A stretch of DNA of 64,000 bases from Kondoa malvinella (GCA_039545315.1 BCIM01000005.1:2609-66608); one strand, 5' to 3'; positions 43,994 through 56,077 are shown, counted from the stretch's first letter. Numbers and translations are program-made. Notes: generated from the letters alone by a model not told the origin.

Positions 43994-44156
43994 GGAGAGA
44001 TGGCCGAGTGGTCTAAGGCGCCAGCTTAAGGTGTTCATCACTAAAATCGAGTGTTCAAGTCATTCGCTGGTCTTCGGGCGCGGGTTCGAATGTAAGTTGC
44101 AACATCAGCAGCCAGGTGCCCTGGACTAATCGATCATTAACAGCCCGTTCTCTTCA
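43994..44156 (+). tRNA. tRNA-Leu(AAG) with anticodon intron and a 52-bp T-arm insertion
   Basis: Acceptor 5' strand GGAGAGA (43994-44000), D arm GCC...GGC, anticodon stem CCAGC (44021-44025) and loop TTAAGG with anticodon AAG (44028-44030). An intron of about 33 bp at the canonical position after base 37 (44032-44064) is followed by GCTGG. Then a short variable arm TCTTCGGGC and T-stem GCGGG with loop TTCGAAT (44085-44091). Here the gene is interrupted by 44092-44143. Then CCCGT (T-stem 3' half), TCTCTTC (acceptor 3' half) and discriminator A 44156. With both insertions removed, the anticodon stem pairs perfectly and the acceptor and T stems each contain one G-U pair. A T9 run follows 6 bp later. 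The T-arm insertion splits the internal B box after GGTTCGAAT. Confidence 0.85.
44092..44143 (+). other. Spliceosomal-type intron inside the tRNA T arm
   Basis: 52 bp, starting GTAAGT, containing GGACTAATC 19-27 bp before its end and ending AACAG; these are the same three signals as in surrounding mRNA introns. It also has a small hairpin, CCAGG-TGC-CCTGG (44112-44124). It lies between the T loop and the 3' half of the T stem, a position not used by ordinary eukaryotic tRNA introns. Confidence 0.75.
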
Positions 44157-44162
44157 CAACAC

Positions 44163-44171
44163 TTTTTTTTT
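44163..44171 (+). terminator. Pol III T-run terminator
   Basis: Nine consecutive T residues 6 bp after the tRNA discriminator base, a normal RNA polymerase III terminator. Confidence 0.85.
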
Positions 44172-44255
44172 GGACGTTGAACCACTTTTGCTTTGTTTGC
44201 TCTTTTCACTCTATCTTTAACTTTTTCCTGCTCGCTGACGCTCGCATACTGCTGC

Positions 44256-45660
44256 TCATCCTTCCTGACCCAGCCGGCGAGTTTCTTCGCGCTCAGGTCG
44301 AGTCTGAAGTTTCAGTTTGAAGGCATGCATTTTTTGCGAAAGCTGCCCATCAAAGCTTGACTTTGTGGCACTAGACAATGTCGCTCCCTCCCTTCTAATC
44401 TCGCTACCTAGCTCCAGGTCTACGGACCCTATGTCGGTAGAATGGCTTGCAGGAACATCACCATTGCCAACATTCGCGAAATTGTCTTGTATAGCCAGTC
44501 GCCTGTCCTTGCATGCTTCTTGTTGCCCAGATCCTCCCTGCCAATCATACATCTTCCCTTGCAAAAAATGTCCATACTTGTCTGATGAGCTTTGCTACCT
44601 TACATTCATGCCGTGTCCACCAATTTTCACATGTGAGGGGACTAATGCAAGCCAATGTTGACTCTGTAGAAAGGCCCAGGCCTCACCATGACACAACTAG
44701 CATCGAGCTGCTTCTTTCACCCTACTCGTTTGCAGCTCTGTTAATTCTAGCTCCTCCAATATCTTTTCCCCGTGAGCTTGTAATCTCGCCGGCGCCTCTT
44801 GACGCGATTTGGACATTGGCAGATACTTGACAAAGAGCTGCTTTTTGTTTCCTTCGTATCGGTCCCGGCTAGGACTGATTGGCGATTCTGCGTTGGTAAA
44901 AAAAAGTCGAGCTCATGAATGCACACTGTGCCCCCAGTACATACCATTCCATACTAGACTGGTCTCCACCTTCAATATCCTTGACTGTGAGCGGCAGTCT
45001 TGACAATTTGCAGAACTCTGGCGATTTCCTCGTCTACGAAAGGGGCCTATCTGTTTCTTTTGTACCTTATATGTCAGACTTTCCTCGAGCAGCGAGAAAG
45101 AAGTAGATTATAGATGGAAGACCAAAACTGAGCGGGACTGCAGCAAACCAAGAGCAGCGGATAATCGAAGCTTTGACGCGATCGGGAGAGGACTTGACAC
45201 GAGTGAAGAAGAGTAGGATGAACGTGCCAACAGTCATCTGACATGCACTGTCACATACGTGAAGACAGACGATTGGTGATACAGCAGTTTGAAAAAGCAG
45301 AACCTGCATTGAACCATGCACATACTAGATGACTAGAATGTGCATCGACAGTGAGCCAAGAAGCCAGTCTGAAAGGGTGCATCATGAAACGTCCAGGCTC
45401 AAGATAGATGGTGGCATGAGCACGTTGTATCGGAAAAATATCAGTTCATGCGCTTGTAAATCCGCGCTGTAGCATTTGGTAAAGACTGCTGATAGTATAA
45501 GATACATTTGACGCTGAGGAGAGGTTTGCCATATGCTGACGGACTGACGGTCGGTCTTCCCCATGCACATCGGCTTGAAATGCCCAAACAATCGAGTCCT
45601 CACTGTCACATCTCCAATACCATTGCTGAGCCAACTACTACTCCCTGTCGCATGCATCAG
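44256..45660 (-). CDS. Putative multi-pass membrane protein, model unresolved
   Basis: No clean model. Minus-strand stretches with coding character: hydrophobic VLLFQTAVSPIVCLHVC, MTVGTFILLFFTRVKSSPDR and CSWFAAVPLSFGLPSIIYFF (45070-45310). Further down are NRQSVLAGTDTKETKSSS (about 44830-44890) and DIGSVDLELGSEIRREGATL, ending RLGQEG at 44256. The order, hydrophobic segments followed by a hydrophilic tail, suggests a polytopic membrane protein with a cytosolic C-terminus. I could not identify a family. The limits given are only the outer bounds of these stretches. Confidence 0.35.
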
Positions 45661-45726
45661 CTTGTATATAAGTTCTGCATGAAGTGGCCGTACTTCTCTG
45701 CCGGCTTTTGCGCTTGCCTTGCCGGG

Positions 45727-47643
45727 TCAATGATAGAAGCCAGAACTCTGGCTACATCGGGCACTGTAGAGTGTCAGCTGTGCCTGACCCAACTTATAGA
45801 ACGACGGACTCGATTCTTTAGGAACAGATCCAGGAATTTCGAATCCGCGCGTCTTCTTCTTGCTATTTGCCCATTTGGCCTTGTAGTGCTCTTGAAACAG
45901 AGGAGGAATGAGATGTCCATTGACAAAGACTATATCCCATATCGAAATTCAGTGACAATTTGCCTCGGTAGGAAAGGACATTTACAACATTGATCTGTTT
46001 GGTTGCCAAACGCATCTCGCTGTCCAATTTCGCTCACAGTACACTCTTGATCTTGCGGCAAAGACGCGATAATCTTCTCCATAGCGGCAATGTCTCTATC
46101 GCGGTTCTGTTCGACTTTGCTGCATTCCCTGGCCAGACCCATGATATCTATCATCACTTTCAATACAGCTATGCGCTGCAGGGAAGCCACTGACCTATTC
46201 CGGCGGCCTGCTTAGCGCTCTCAATTATCCCAAACAGATATTGCATGCACGTCGGTTTGTCAAACAAAGCCTTGATAGAACAGAGCAGCGGAATTAATTG
46301 GCCTTGGTTCATTGAGATTAGGAACTTGCGCAAGCCGAAAGTTTCAGGCAAGCCTGATACCGACAGATTCTTGTGAGGTAGCTGAAAGACCTCCATCGTC
46401 TGAGACTCAATTATGAGCCGGGCAAGCACACCATAGCGCATACATCTGATTGCTCTTGATGCACGAAGATGATGTGATGATGTGATGATCGCGATTCGGC
46501 TCAAAAGGTCTGGCGCGACTCTCGCCTTCGTACTTGACTGCTCAGACTCAGTCAATGGGAATCTGATCAATAACTTAGAGAACAAACCGTTTCGATCAAT
46601 GGCTTGCTCAACCTCGGTCCTGTCTGTTGTTAGTGTGATACAGATTGCGCTATTCTGCACCTACATGTGTACACTACGCATTGTCAGTTGCAGGCTACTG
46701 TTCAGCACAAAAACGCTCACGTGACAACGACCCATGCCCAACCGCTGACCGTCTTCCTCCTGTCGACATAGATCGAGGTCGAGAAGAGAGTCCAAAGGCA
46801 TGTTCGCTTCCTAATATGGTTTGGTCCGTTGACTATTGCCCAAGCCTTGAATGGCGCGACACCGTTGCGCGAGTAGCCTTGCGTAGGCATCATTGGGCGT
46901 GGCAGATTGGCTTGAACGCGAGCTGACAGCTGACGATCGTTGTCCAGCAAGGGACAGAGGATCTTGTGACGATGAGGCCCTGTCTTCCAGTCTTTTGTTG
47001 CGCACTCTGTCATATAGTATTAACCTTAGTAGCACAGATCGAGAAGCCAATTGACCTTTTGAGCAGTATCTGCTAACCCTGCAATCTTTGCATATCTTCA
47101 TGTTCTTCTGCTGAGCGAAGCAGTGCGAGCAGATGTTGAGTCCATAATTTGCTTTGTCTACTCTGTATGAGAGCTTGTGCAAAGTGTTCAATGGGCAAGC
47201 AGACCAGAGCTGCATCGAACATCAGAGCAGCCCTGTTCACTGAAGAGGAACGCTCACGTCTCATAGGCCACACGCAAGATGTGGGAGTGGTCTTGCTCTT
47301 GCATGGTGGTGGTAGCGGGAAAAGGGAGGAAACACGTAAAAGGTAAAGAGGTCCGAGCTGAAGCAATCTATCTCCGGTCCGCATTTGCATCAGAAGATTC
47401 ATGAGCAAGCAGATAAGAGCAAGAGCAAGAGTAAAGGCACCAGTGCAGAGTATCGTCGGGCTCAAGATAGAGGCAGGGAAGGAGAAAAAGGGATCAACCT
47501 TTGGGCAGTCAGATGATCTCGTAGAAAGGCAACGGCAAGCATGGTCGCAGAAGACAAGGAAGGCAAATGTTGTCCAGACCAAACTGTCCGCTTGTTGGCT
47601 TCGGTAGATTGACAGTGCCGCGAGAGGACATTGGGAGGCTCAT
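45727..47643 (-). CDS. MYND zinc-finger protein
   Basis: A complete MYND finger reads CSHCFAQQKNMKICKDCRVS, RYCSK, then across intron GTCAAT...GACAG ECATKDWKTGPHRHKILC, with all eight Cys/His ligands and the W-x3-H spacing. Downstream exons: PLLDNDRQLSARVQANLPRP, LDSLLDLDLCRQEEDGQRLG, SAICITLTTDRTEVEQAIDR, QLIPLLCSIKALFDKPTCMQ, VMIDIMGLARECSKVEQNRD and DIAAMEKIIASLPQDQECTV. A last exon FVNGHLIPPLFQEHYKAKWA...SPSFYKLGQ runs to a stop near 45727. The N-terminal part (47240-47643) is unsure; ATG 47643 begins MSLPMSSRGTVNLPKP. Contrast with the broken MYND gene at 0.9-2.2 kb. Partner proteins unknown. Confidence 0.7.
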
Positions 47644-48665
47644 TGCGTAAGCCGGCGGAGCCACAGAGGTTTCCAAGGTCGGCCAGCTATTGTTCGGCTG
47701 CCGATGAGTAATGTAAAGAACAGATCTGAAGTCAAGCAGATTAGGACCGTCTGAGCAGTGCATGTTGAGTGGAAGAGTCGATTCGCGCCTTCTTCTTCGG
47801 CCCTTCCCGCTAGATCGTTTGGTAAAGAGTGATGCGTACAGAGAAAGATCGACTGAATGATGAGAGAGTTGAGATGGGCTGTTCTGCTGATGTTCATGCT
47901 GCTCACATGCACCTCTTCATTATCGCAATTGAGCACATGCCACCCTGAACGCATTAGCACCAGCTTGCCTGACCACGTCAACTTCCAAATGCTCCAAATG
48001 CATACTCGTCCAGACATCAACACATCCGAAATAACACCCAAGTCTCTTGATTTGTAGTCCGTCGCTTCCAACCAAATCGTACACTTGTTGAGCATAGGAA
48101 AAGTCTTGCGTCCAGACGAAGAAACGAGGTACAGCAAGAGATTGTCGACATCAGAAGGACGAGCTTGACCAAGAATGGGCTCAAAGCCAGAATATCAGAG
48201 TCGTATTTCTTTGCTGACGATATCGACTTTGCAAATCATTTCGCCCAACCGTTTTGGAAAAGGGCTGGACTGCAGAACCTCCAGAATAGATAGTCCATGC
48301 CGGGTAGATCCATCTTACTGTAAAGGTAGGACTGGGCGTGTGTACAGCAAAATTTGCAGACCAGACACAAATCCTGCAGGGCCGATACTTCAAACTCCAG
48401 ACTTTAGTTTGAGAGAATTCGTGACCAAAAATGAGGTAGACGATCCATGACTGTGTGAAGGCAACATTTAGCTACGCAAGACCTTCGGTGACTTTGCTCA
48501 CCTATCTAGTATTGCCAAGCGGCCAACGAAGAGGAAACAAGAAGCAAGAGACAGCGAAGAAGTGTTGTGCTAGCCTGCTAGCAGTCAATATAACGCGATC
48601 TTGCCATTCGAACGACGTGTTGCCAAACTTTTCGACCTGAGACGCTTGCACGACTGCCAACAAGG
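47644..48665. other. Intergenic, no gene supported
   Basis: About 1 kb between divergent MYND and endonuclease V genes. Several overlapping frames on both strands but no domain. AAACTTTTCGAC occurs at 48626-48637, about 30 bp before the endonuclease V start. Confidence 0.45.
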
Positions 48666-49664
48666 ATGAAGACACCAGACACAGCTTTGCTCGAGGATTG
48701 GCGAAGGTATACAATTCGTGCTTTGCTGGCAATGCGCTGACGTCGAGAGATAGGCAACAAGAGCAAATCCGGTCCCAGGCAATCTTTACGCAGCACGACT
48801 TGTCTTTCGTCTGTCCTGGAGAAGAAGTCCTGCCTGCTGTGAACGAGCTGGATATCCCAAGTGTGCGAGAAGTCACGGGTTCGTCGACTGACTGCAAGGG
48901 CAAGTCGAGCGCGGACTATCAAGTGCAATCTATTCAAGGCATATGCAGGTCTGCAGTACATTGGAGGTCTCGACATCTCTTTCCGCTCCTTGGAAAGCGA
49001 TCAGGCTTGCACGACTCTTGCCGTAATGTCCTATCCAGGGCTCAAGGTCTTGGAAACCTTCTCAGAGTCTGTTCAGCTCGAAAATCCCTATATACCTTCC
49101 TTCCTATCTTTTCGTGAAGCTGCGCCTCTGGTAGATCTCCTGGAACGATATCGCAAGACTGCTCGAGTGTTTCCTCAAATCCTTCTTGTCGACGGCAATG
49201 GCAGGCTGCACGAGCGTCAATGCGGCTCAGCGACTGCCATAGGAGTTCTATCTGGTGTGCCGACTATCGGCATCGCAAAGGAGTATCATTGCCCTTGTCC
49301 AAACTTACCTTCGACACATTGGCGCGCATCGCAAAAGTCCTTCCGAAAAGTGACAAACGAGCTATCCAAAAAGGGCGAATGGGTAGGCATACCAGATGCG
49401 ACAGGTAGTTGCTTGTTGGGCGGCGTGCGTACTTGTTCGTGGCTGCCTGAATCTCAACATCTTACCGAGTGACAGGCCTTGAAGAGCAGCGACTCGGCCT
49501 CTAGAGCTATCTTCGTCTCTCCAGGGCATCGCATCGGTCTTCTCGCATCACTGTCTCTCGCATCTTCCACCACGATAGTTGGGCGTGTGCCAGAGCCGAT
49601 TCGAGTGGCAGACCAACATAGCCGACAGGAAATCATCAAGCTCTATGGCGCAGGCCGATCATAA
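48666..49664 (+). CDS. Endonuclease V
   Basis: Inosine-directed nuclease; eukaryotic forms act mainly on inosine-containing RNA. Start ATG 48666 (MKTPDTALLEDWRR), intron GTATAC...AGATAG, QQEQIRSQAIFTQHDLSFV. Then intron GTTCGT...ATGCAG, GLQYIGGLDISFRSLESDQA with the first catalytic Asp in G-x-D-x-S/F. PYIPSFLSFREAAPLVDLLE is the substrate wedge region. QILLVDGNGRLHERQCGSAT holds the second Asp (LVDGNG) and the conserved H-R/E-x-G-x-A. VPTIGIAKE is the catalytic Lys region. After an intron (GTGCGT...GACAG), IFVSPGHRIGLLASLSL and a C-terminal LYGAGRS to the stop at 49664. The YxPxF wedge is present as YIPSF. Full length. Confidence 0.95.
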
Positions 49665-49960
49665 CACCGCTCCCGACCATCTGTAACACCATACACTCCT
49701 CGTCGATAGCGCTACTTTTATCGGACATAGGGGAACAAAAGACATTGACCTGACGCAAATATATGAAGGCCTGTGCATCAAAAGACCCAAAGCGTGCAGT
49801 CTCACGCTAGTGCCTATTGTTCTGCGCAAGGACATCTGCTATACGCGATGTTGCTTTGGGTCACCTTCCCTTTGCTCTGCATCTTTCATCCATTACACTC
49901 ATCTTTCATAACACCTACTCTTTCTCGACTGCATTGCATCTCTTCGACTACAACTTAATC

Positions 49961-50764
49961 ATGAATCCCAAATTACTGCGCATCACTCACATCTTTCTCT
50001 TCACCTTTGCGATAGTGAGTATTCCATAGTGGACACTCAAATGTCGTCTAATGGACCATGTACAGGTTCTTTTCGCCCTTGCATCTGTATCATCACCAAT
50101 CATCAAATCACTGGGTATGCTTCAGGCTGAAACAGATGCCTTGAGCATTGATGGAAGTCTCACAAGTGGGTACCTACACAATTGACCCGTCGTCTCTGAC
50201 TTATGGTGTATCAGTCGGACTATGGGGAGTATGCTATAAAGTGGGAGACAGAGAAATGTGTACCTCGACATCTATCGGTTATGATCTCTGTATGTGCGGT
50301 TTTGAACAAACACTGGATCTTGCTCATGTCGATGCATGTTCAGCCACGCTCGACACAGTGCCTGGATCAGCCAAAATACAAGAGTCGCTGTCGTCCTTGA
50401 CAGCTGCAGGCGTCCTATTGCATCCATTTGGTATGTCTCCGTTATGCGCAACCAGATGAAAAACTGACCTTGTCGGCTAGCTGTCGCTGCACTTCTAGTA
50501 GCTCTGCTTCTCTCCTTCTCCTCAAAGCCAGTCATCCAGCACGCCGCCCTATGGGCAGCCTTTCTCTCGCTTTTCTTATGCACCTTTGCACTCTGTCTCG
50601 ACCTTTTTCTCTACATTCCCACCGTGAAGGTTATTCAAGCAGTGTCCCCTTTCGACGTGTACATGGGTCCAGCCTTCTTCTTGGTCGTCATCGGTCTGGC
50701 TTTAGCTTCAATTGGTACTTTTGTGCAAAGCAAATTACGTCGGGCGATCATTGGAAAAAAGTAG
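49961..50764 (+). CDS. PalI/SUR7-family membrane protein
   Basis: Fungal four-span claudin-like proteins of the plasma membrane, including the pH-sensing PalI/Rim9 and eisosomal SUR7 groups. Start ATG 49961 (MNPKLLRITHIFLFTFAI, first span), then VLFALASVSSPIIKSLG. The external loop has VGLWGVCYKVGDREMCTSTS with the W-G-x-C...C signature. GVLLHPF ends an exon. After intron GTATGT...GGCTAG come AVAALLVALLLSF, HAALWAAFLSLFLCTFALCL and MGPAFFLVVIGLALASIGTF. Short basic tail RRAIIGKK. Stop TAG 50762-50764. About 230 residues; the long C-terminal tail of PalI proper is missing, so SUR7-like or a short PalI paralogue. Confidence 0.85.
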
Positions 50765-51086
50765 GCATGAAGGCATCGTAATGGACACGGCTACGCGCAT
50801 GTAATACCGAGGCATCATACTCATTCATTGTAACACCAAGCAAGATAGAAGACGAAAGACCAAACTGATTAAACGGTATTGACCTGCTCGTAAAGATCCA
50901 TGTCTCCCTGACGCTCTTCTCTCGATCTTTATGACTGTGCTGAGAGGCAGCGACACGTCGCAATATTGGCAAAAGGCTTGGGCGAGGAACTTTCATTTGG
51001 TCACGACCAAGTTCAGCTCATTCTTGCATACTCAGAAGTCTGCGCTCCTCCCTGCGGCGGTCCATAATCACATTTTCGAGCCAGAT
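50765..51086. other. Intergenic between convergent genes
   Basis: 3' flanks of the PalI/SUR7 gene and phosphomannomutase. No gene seen. Confidence 0.5.
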
Positions 51087-52524
51087 CTATGAAAGAAAAA
51101 GCTTTCTGCAGATTTCAGCCGTCTCTTGAGGGTTCTTGACTGCATGACCTATAGTGCGAGAGTCTTCGTAGATCTCGTAGTCGTTACCGCCTGTCCAAGG
51201 ATTAGATGTGAACCGATTCAGATAACAAAACAAGCCGCACCTTGGTAAGTTTTATCGCCTAACAAAGATGAGTGAGCTGGTGTATATAGATGTACGAGGG
51301 CACTTACCAAAGAAGTGGATCTCGGTGAAACCTTCGTTCTCGACGTGCTTCAGCGCATATGTTTTGTCCCAACTGTGCCATACCCTTCATCATAGTTCTG
51401 GATAATAGGCTCAATACGTACCCGGCAGGGAACTACAACACATGTCAGCTACTCAGTTTGCATTGGCAGAAGAACATCTGCCGCACCACATCGAACGATA
51501 TTTGACCACCAATGGAATAAGTCAAGCCATAGTCGGCAAACTCCTTCTTGAGCGCTTCAACGAAAGGCTTTCTGATGTTGTTTTCCTGTTCAACCAGTCA
51601 GATGAGTCCCAAGGAAATTGAGACCAACATACTTTGTCGTATTGCTCGAAGTCGTCGCGCTCTTGGTTCCTGTGACACGGCGGGACACCTGAGTTATTGA
51701 AGGTCAGGGCGCACTGGCAGCTCACGACGCATTACGTCCCACGGGAGAAATGTTGATCATGCCATTGCTGTACCTCGGAGTAAGCGAAAGTCACAAAGGA
51801 GGTGACCTAGCGTACCGGAACTCAATGAAAGTTCCTCTAAAGCAGTGGTGAGCTAGAATCTGATAGAGCGCGAATCAAAGAGCACCTCTTCACTGGAATA
51901 TCAAGGTCGGCAATGTAGTGCAGGACAAAGTTGGCCAGCTTCTTGTATTTCTCCTCGCCTAGCCAGCCAATGAAGGATTGGGACGCAAATTCTTTACCAA
52001 GCTTGTATGCAGTCAGACCGTTCTCAGCAAAGCAATAGTCAAAGTCTTCGATGACTGTATATCGTCCTTCAGAGTTGTGTTTTGGGAGTGACGATATTCT
52101 CACCTGTGCAGCAGAATAGGTCAGTACTCGAGCGCATGACATGAACCGACAGCTACCTTTGCGGCCATGAACACCCAGCTGTTCCTGTTGCTTGGGAAGA
52201 TCAGAGCCTCCTACAAAGCCAATGACGACCTTTTTGCGCAGTTGCTGAAGAAGGTCGAGCATTTCTGGGCTGACGTCCTGTCCAAATCTTTCAGGACCGA
52301 TACTGGCCTGTGCGGCTTGAGCGCACCCTTCTAGCTGGTGTGAGAGTCCCATCAACGTCAAAGAGGCTAGAGACGGAGACACAGACGTGAGAAGCTGCTG
52401 TTGGAAAGGCAGCAAATATCTCACACGAGGGTTTTGCTCATAGGACGGTCAGAGAATGCGCTGTTCGACGTTCAGATGAATACACGTCGCCTCCGTGCTG
52501 TATAAGATAAGCTCACGAAGCCAT
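51087..52524 (-). CDS. Phosphomannomutase (Sec53 type)
   Basis: Cytosolic HAD-superfamily enzyme converting mannose-6-phosphate to mannose-1-phosphate, the feeder step for GDP-mannose. A short first exon (MAS, ATG 52524) joins [11 protein letters not shown], then [15 protein letters not shown] (nucleophile in DVDGT). An intron follows, then [75 protein letters not shown] and [69 protein letters not shown] and [20 protein letters not shown] complete it. Stop near 51087. All catalytic motifs intact. About ten exons. Directly next to lanosterol synthase, which points the same way; no functional link implied. Confidence 0.94.
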
Positions 52525-52657
52525 ATTGTGTACGAGGTGGAAGTGTGAGAGCAACTTGAAGGTGCTGATCAAACAACAATGCATTGATGCATCCACGAGA
52601 AGTGCTTATACTACTCTTGCCACGTATAACGCGTCTAAAACAAGCTCTCCTCCTCCT

Positions 52658-55551
52658 CTAGAAGCGTTCATCAGGATATAGCTTGGAAAACTTGCCCAAA
52701 GCGTAAATTGTCCTGTAGCGGCTGTCAGCTCAAAAAAACGTAGCAGAGGCTATGGCTTACCAGGAGAAGAGGAAGTTGGGATAGGAGATAGCGCAAGACT
52801 TGTTGAAGATGCCTTCAATCCCTTCCTACTCAAATCACGTCAGCATTATTCTAGCGATGTAGCACTAACTCACCCTCTCCCAATGCCCATCCTTTTGCTG
52901 ACGAGACATAATCAGACGGATACCGCGCTTGACCGCTTCTTTGTTCGGTGATTTTGCAGTCATCATTCCCAAACAAGCCCAAGCCGTATTGATTAGCAGC
53001 GTCTTTTCATTCTCAACCCATACACCTTGTTCGCATGCCTGATCTGATGATCAACGAAGTACACTGGAAAATAGGATGAGCTGACTTGGAAACTTTCACC
53101 CCAGCCTCCATCTTCCCGTTGATGGCTTTCCAAAAAGTGACATGCCCTTCTAGCCCTCTCGCTAGTCTCGCACGTCTCGCCAAAGCTGGCTAGTGATTCT
53201 AGAGCAAACATTGTCGCATAGGTGAAGCAGATGCCCCATGAGCCGAACCAACTTCCGTCTGATCGTTGTGAAGCGTGGATATAGTTGACGGCGCCTTGTC
53301 GTGCTCGTCTACAACAAGTCAAATAGAGATCGTAGAAAGCTATATAGCACATACTGTATCTCGTCTCTACGGTAGCTCGGATAAGTTTTGGTAAAGAGCG
53401 ATAAAGCTGTCAGAGCTGCTGTAGTACATTCAGGGTAATTGTACTCGATCTGTAGAGAATTAGCCTTGTATTGAATAGATTTGACAAGCTCACCATAATG
53501 TTGCCAAAGACTTCCGCCGGATTGAGCAGTTCCAGATACTTGGTGCCTCGTATCAGCTCATAACTCGCGAATCCACCACCAGGATTTTGCAGACTGAGCA
53601 AGATATCGACTGCTTGCTGTAATCTCTCTTCCGGTATCAGCTTCGGCGTGTAGCTGTACGCTCTAATCAGGTTAAGCCCACAAGAAGAACAGCAGCAGAA
53701 CGTACGATAGGTTTTGCAACATCAAGACGCTTTTCAATCCTTCAGCCGTACAATCACTAACAGTATACCCCTGTTCGCGCGTACTGAAAGGCCAAGCGCC
53801 CTTTGTAGCATGTCGATAACCTTCTCTGTGCCATTTCGGATTTTGTTTGATCTGACAATCGTCCAGCCATTCGAGCGCTTTGATGACACTAGCTTTGTTG
53901 GCTTCTTCTTCCGCTAAACCGGATTCGACTACTGCTTGAGTGATAAAGACGCAATCCCACAACTGTATGTGAAATCAGCTCTTTGCTCGAAGAAGAGATC
54001 AAGACTTACCTGACTACCGTTCGTCCCACACATCATCATCCCCTCCCTACCTAACCACATGAAATCCCTAAACTTTTCTCGGTGCAATTTGACGCTCTCG
54101 CTACCTTCTCCATCGACGATCCAGCGACAGATAAAGTTTAACGGCTTGTTCACGGGCGCAAGAGCTTGGTATGAAGTGTTCTCATCGTCGTAGACCATTT
54201 GAGCGTAGGCTGCATCTATGCCTTTCTGTCGTAGAAAGGAAGGAGCGACGTAGTTGTATTTATCAAGCAAGGAAAAGAGAAGATCGAGGATAGGCGGATG
54301 AGGTGTATACAGGTCGATAGGAGCACAATTATTTCGTTGTGCTTTCCAGTTGATCGATGAATAAGGTTGGGTATAGAGTTCTTTTCGTAAAGACAAGATT
54401 AGGTCGTCTGTTGGCGTTTGAAATTTTGTACCCCATAGGAAAGCGAGCGGGATGTAAATTTGGCGCATGTGAATCCAATACCGCCAAGGATGGAAGGGTA
54501 CCCATTCTGGTAGTAGTCTATTGACCTTTAGCCGAGTACAAATGAAGATCAAGTAGACTTACAGCAGCTCAGGAGGAGTCGGGTTCATCCCTTCCCAGGA
54601 ATATACATTGAGTACTGCAAGCCACATGGATCCCCAAGATGGTGAAGCCACAGCGCCACCTGTATACTCTCGCGTTCCCTCATTGCCATGGCAAAGAAAC
54701 AAAGCAAAGACATACCGTGAAAATGCAGGGTTTCTCTGGCCCTTACCATCATCGGTTCTTCTGCGCTCAATCCCATCAAGCGTAATGCGACATAGTTGAG
54801 TGATGCTTTGAGGCTTTAGTAAGGACTATAGACGAACGAATGAACTCACTGCCAAACACGGTAGAAGGACCCTCGATGTGACTGAACCCAGGTCAGGCTT
54901 GAAGTTAAGAGTAGAATATTCGCTCACAGTCCCCATCCGTTATCAGCTACGCCATTATTGCGCTGCATGTGTTTTAGATAGCGGGCCATTTCAATCTTCC
55001 ATTCTTGGGGTAGAGGTGTTTTCGTTACATAGCAAGCAATGACCAGACCTTTACCCAAGTCGATACACTGCATAGGGTAGTGGAAGAGATGTGCGCACCT
55101 GGGATGAGAAACATGGGTCCTCCGTATTCCCCAGACCTGCGCTCATAAGCTGTGTTTCGCTGCTTGCATTGGCAGACTCACCAATGCCCGTCTGGCGATT
55201 GCATGAGCTTATAGTACTCGTAGCCATTCCTTGCGCAGATCAGAGGATCTCCAGCTGGATCAGGCAGCTCTGGTGCATCCTATCAATGTCAACGATCAGC
55301 CAAACCCGCGCCGTCGACAGCAATGACCTGACAGTTTTCAGTCCCAGCCAATGCTTCTCTTCTACATTCTGCGCTCTCCCTTTGCCTTTATCAAAAGGTG
55401 ACGGGCCATTCAATACGCTTCGACCTCCTTCTTTGCCCAGGTAATGCCAAACGTGTCGACCGCTGTCTGATGAATCAAGTCGCCATAGTAAAGGGTCTGT
55501 ACTGCCGAATGGCCCTGCATCTGGATAGTCGGCTGGTATCGTTGAACTCAT
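52658..55551 (-). CDS. ERG7: Lanosterol synthase (oxidosqualene cyclase)
   Basis: Cyclises 2,3-oxidosqualene to lanosterol in ergosterol synthesis, on ER or lipid-droplet membranes. Start ATG 55551 ([39 protein letters not shown]). Exons include [100 protein letters not shown] and [20 protein letters not shown]. The catalytic acid motif is [10 protein letters not shown] (about 53750). QW repeats include [31 protein letters not shown] and [11 protein letters not shown]-terminus [17 protein letters not shown], stop 52658-52660. About a dozen exons. Complete and apparently functional. Confidence 0.96.
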
Positions 55552-56077
55552 GCAAGCTCAGATTTGGTTGGAGAGCAACGACCGAGCTCTTCCCAAAGAC
55601 CGCCAGCGATGTCTTTAGCAAGAACTGTACCGTGTTTGCTGGTGCAACGGAGACAGACTCGTCCAGCTATGGTCAAACAGCAAGCCAGCCTGTCGAGCAG
55701 TCTCCCCGACTTTGATCACTAGGAAGAATCCCCGCTCACCGTAGCGTTCGGCTGCCAACCGCTCGTGCTCGTCTACTCTCATGCCGCCGGAGCTCAGCAA
55801 GTTGGACTCATCGGTTCTCGTGCATCTAGTGCATTCTTTGTCTGTCAGCGGTCATTCGCGCGAGCCAGTGTTTGCAGTTGGTTGCACCCTTTTCTACGTC
55901 TGCTGTCGCCTGTGCACTCTAGTACTGTCAGTTGCAGTGTCGCAGTATTGCTTTGTTTGTTTACTACTACACGACACACGCGCGATGACGTTTCTCTGAA
56001 TCGCCTTTTCGGCAGAGGCGCATTCGTGTTCCCCGCCTCTTCCTCTTATCCATCTTTCACTATCCGTCTCCTTTACT
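55552..56077. other. Intergenic between divergent genes
   Basis: Promoter region of lanosterol synthase and of the next plus-strand gene. The frames at 55398-55715 and 55765-56133 overlap and have no domain. No obvious sterol element was recognised. Confidence 0.45.

Noticed and set aside
44032..44064. Treating the anticodon-loop intron of the tRNA as unusual
   Set aside because: Its position after base 37 is canonical for nuclear tRNA introns; only the T-arm insertion is unusual.
47073..47582. 169-codon minus-strand frame with a hydrophobic stretch near the MYND gene
   Set aside because: Only its 3' end clearly belongs to the MYND gene; the hydrophobic part may be intron, so no separate membrane protein was called.
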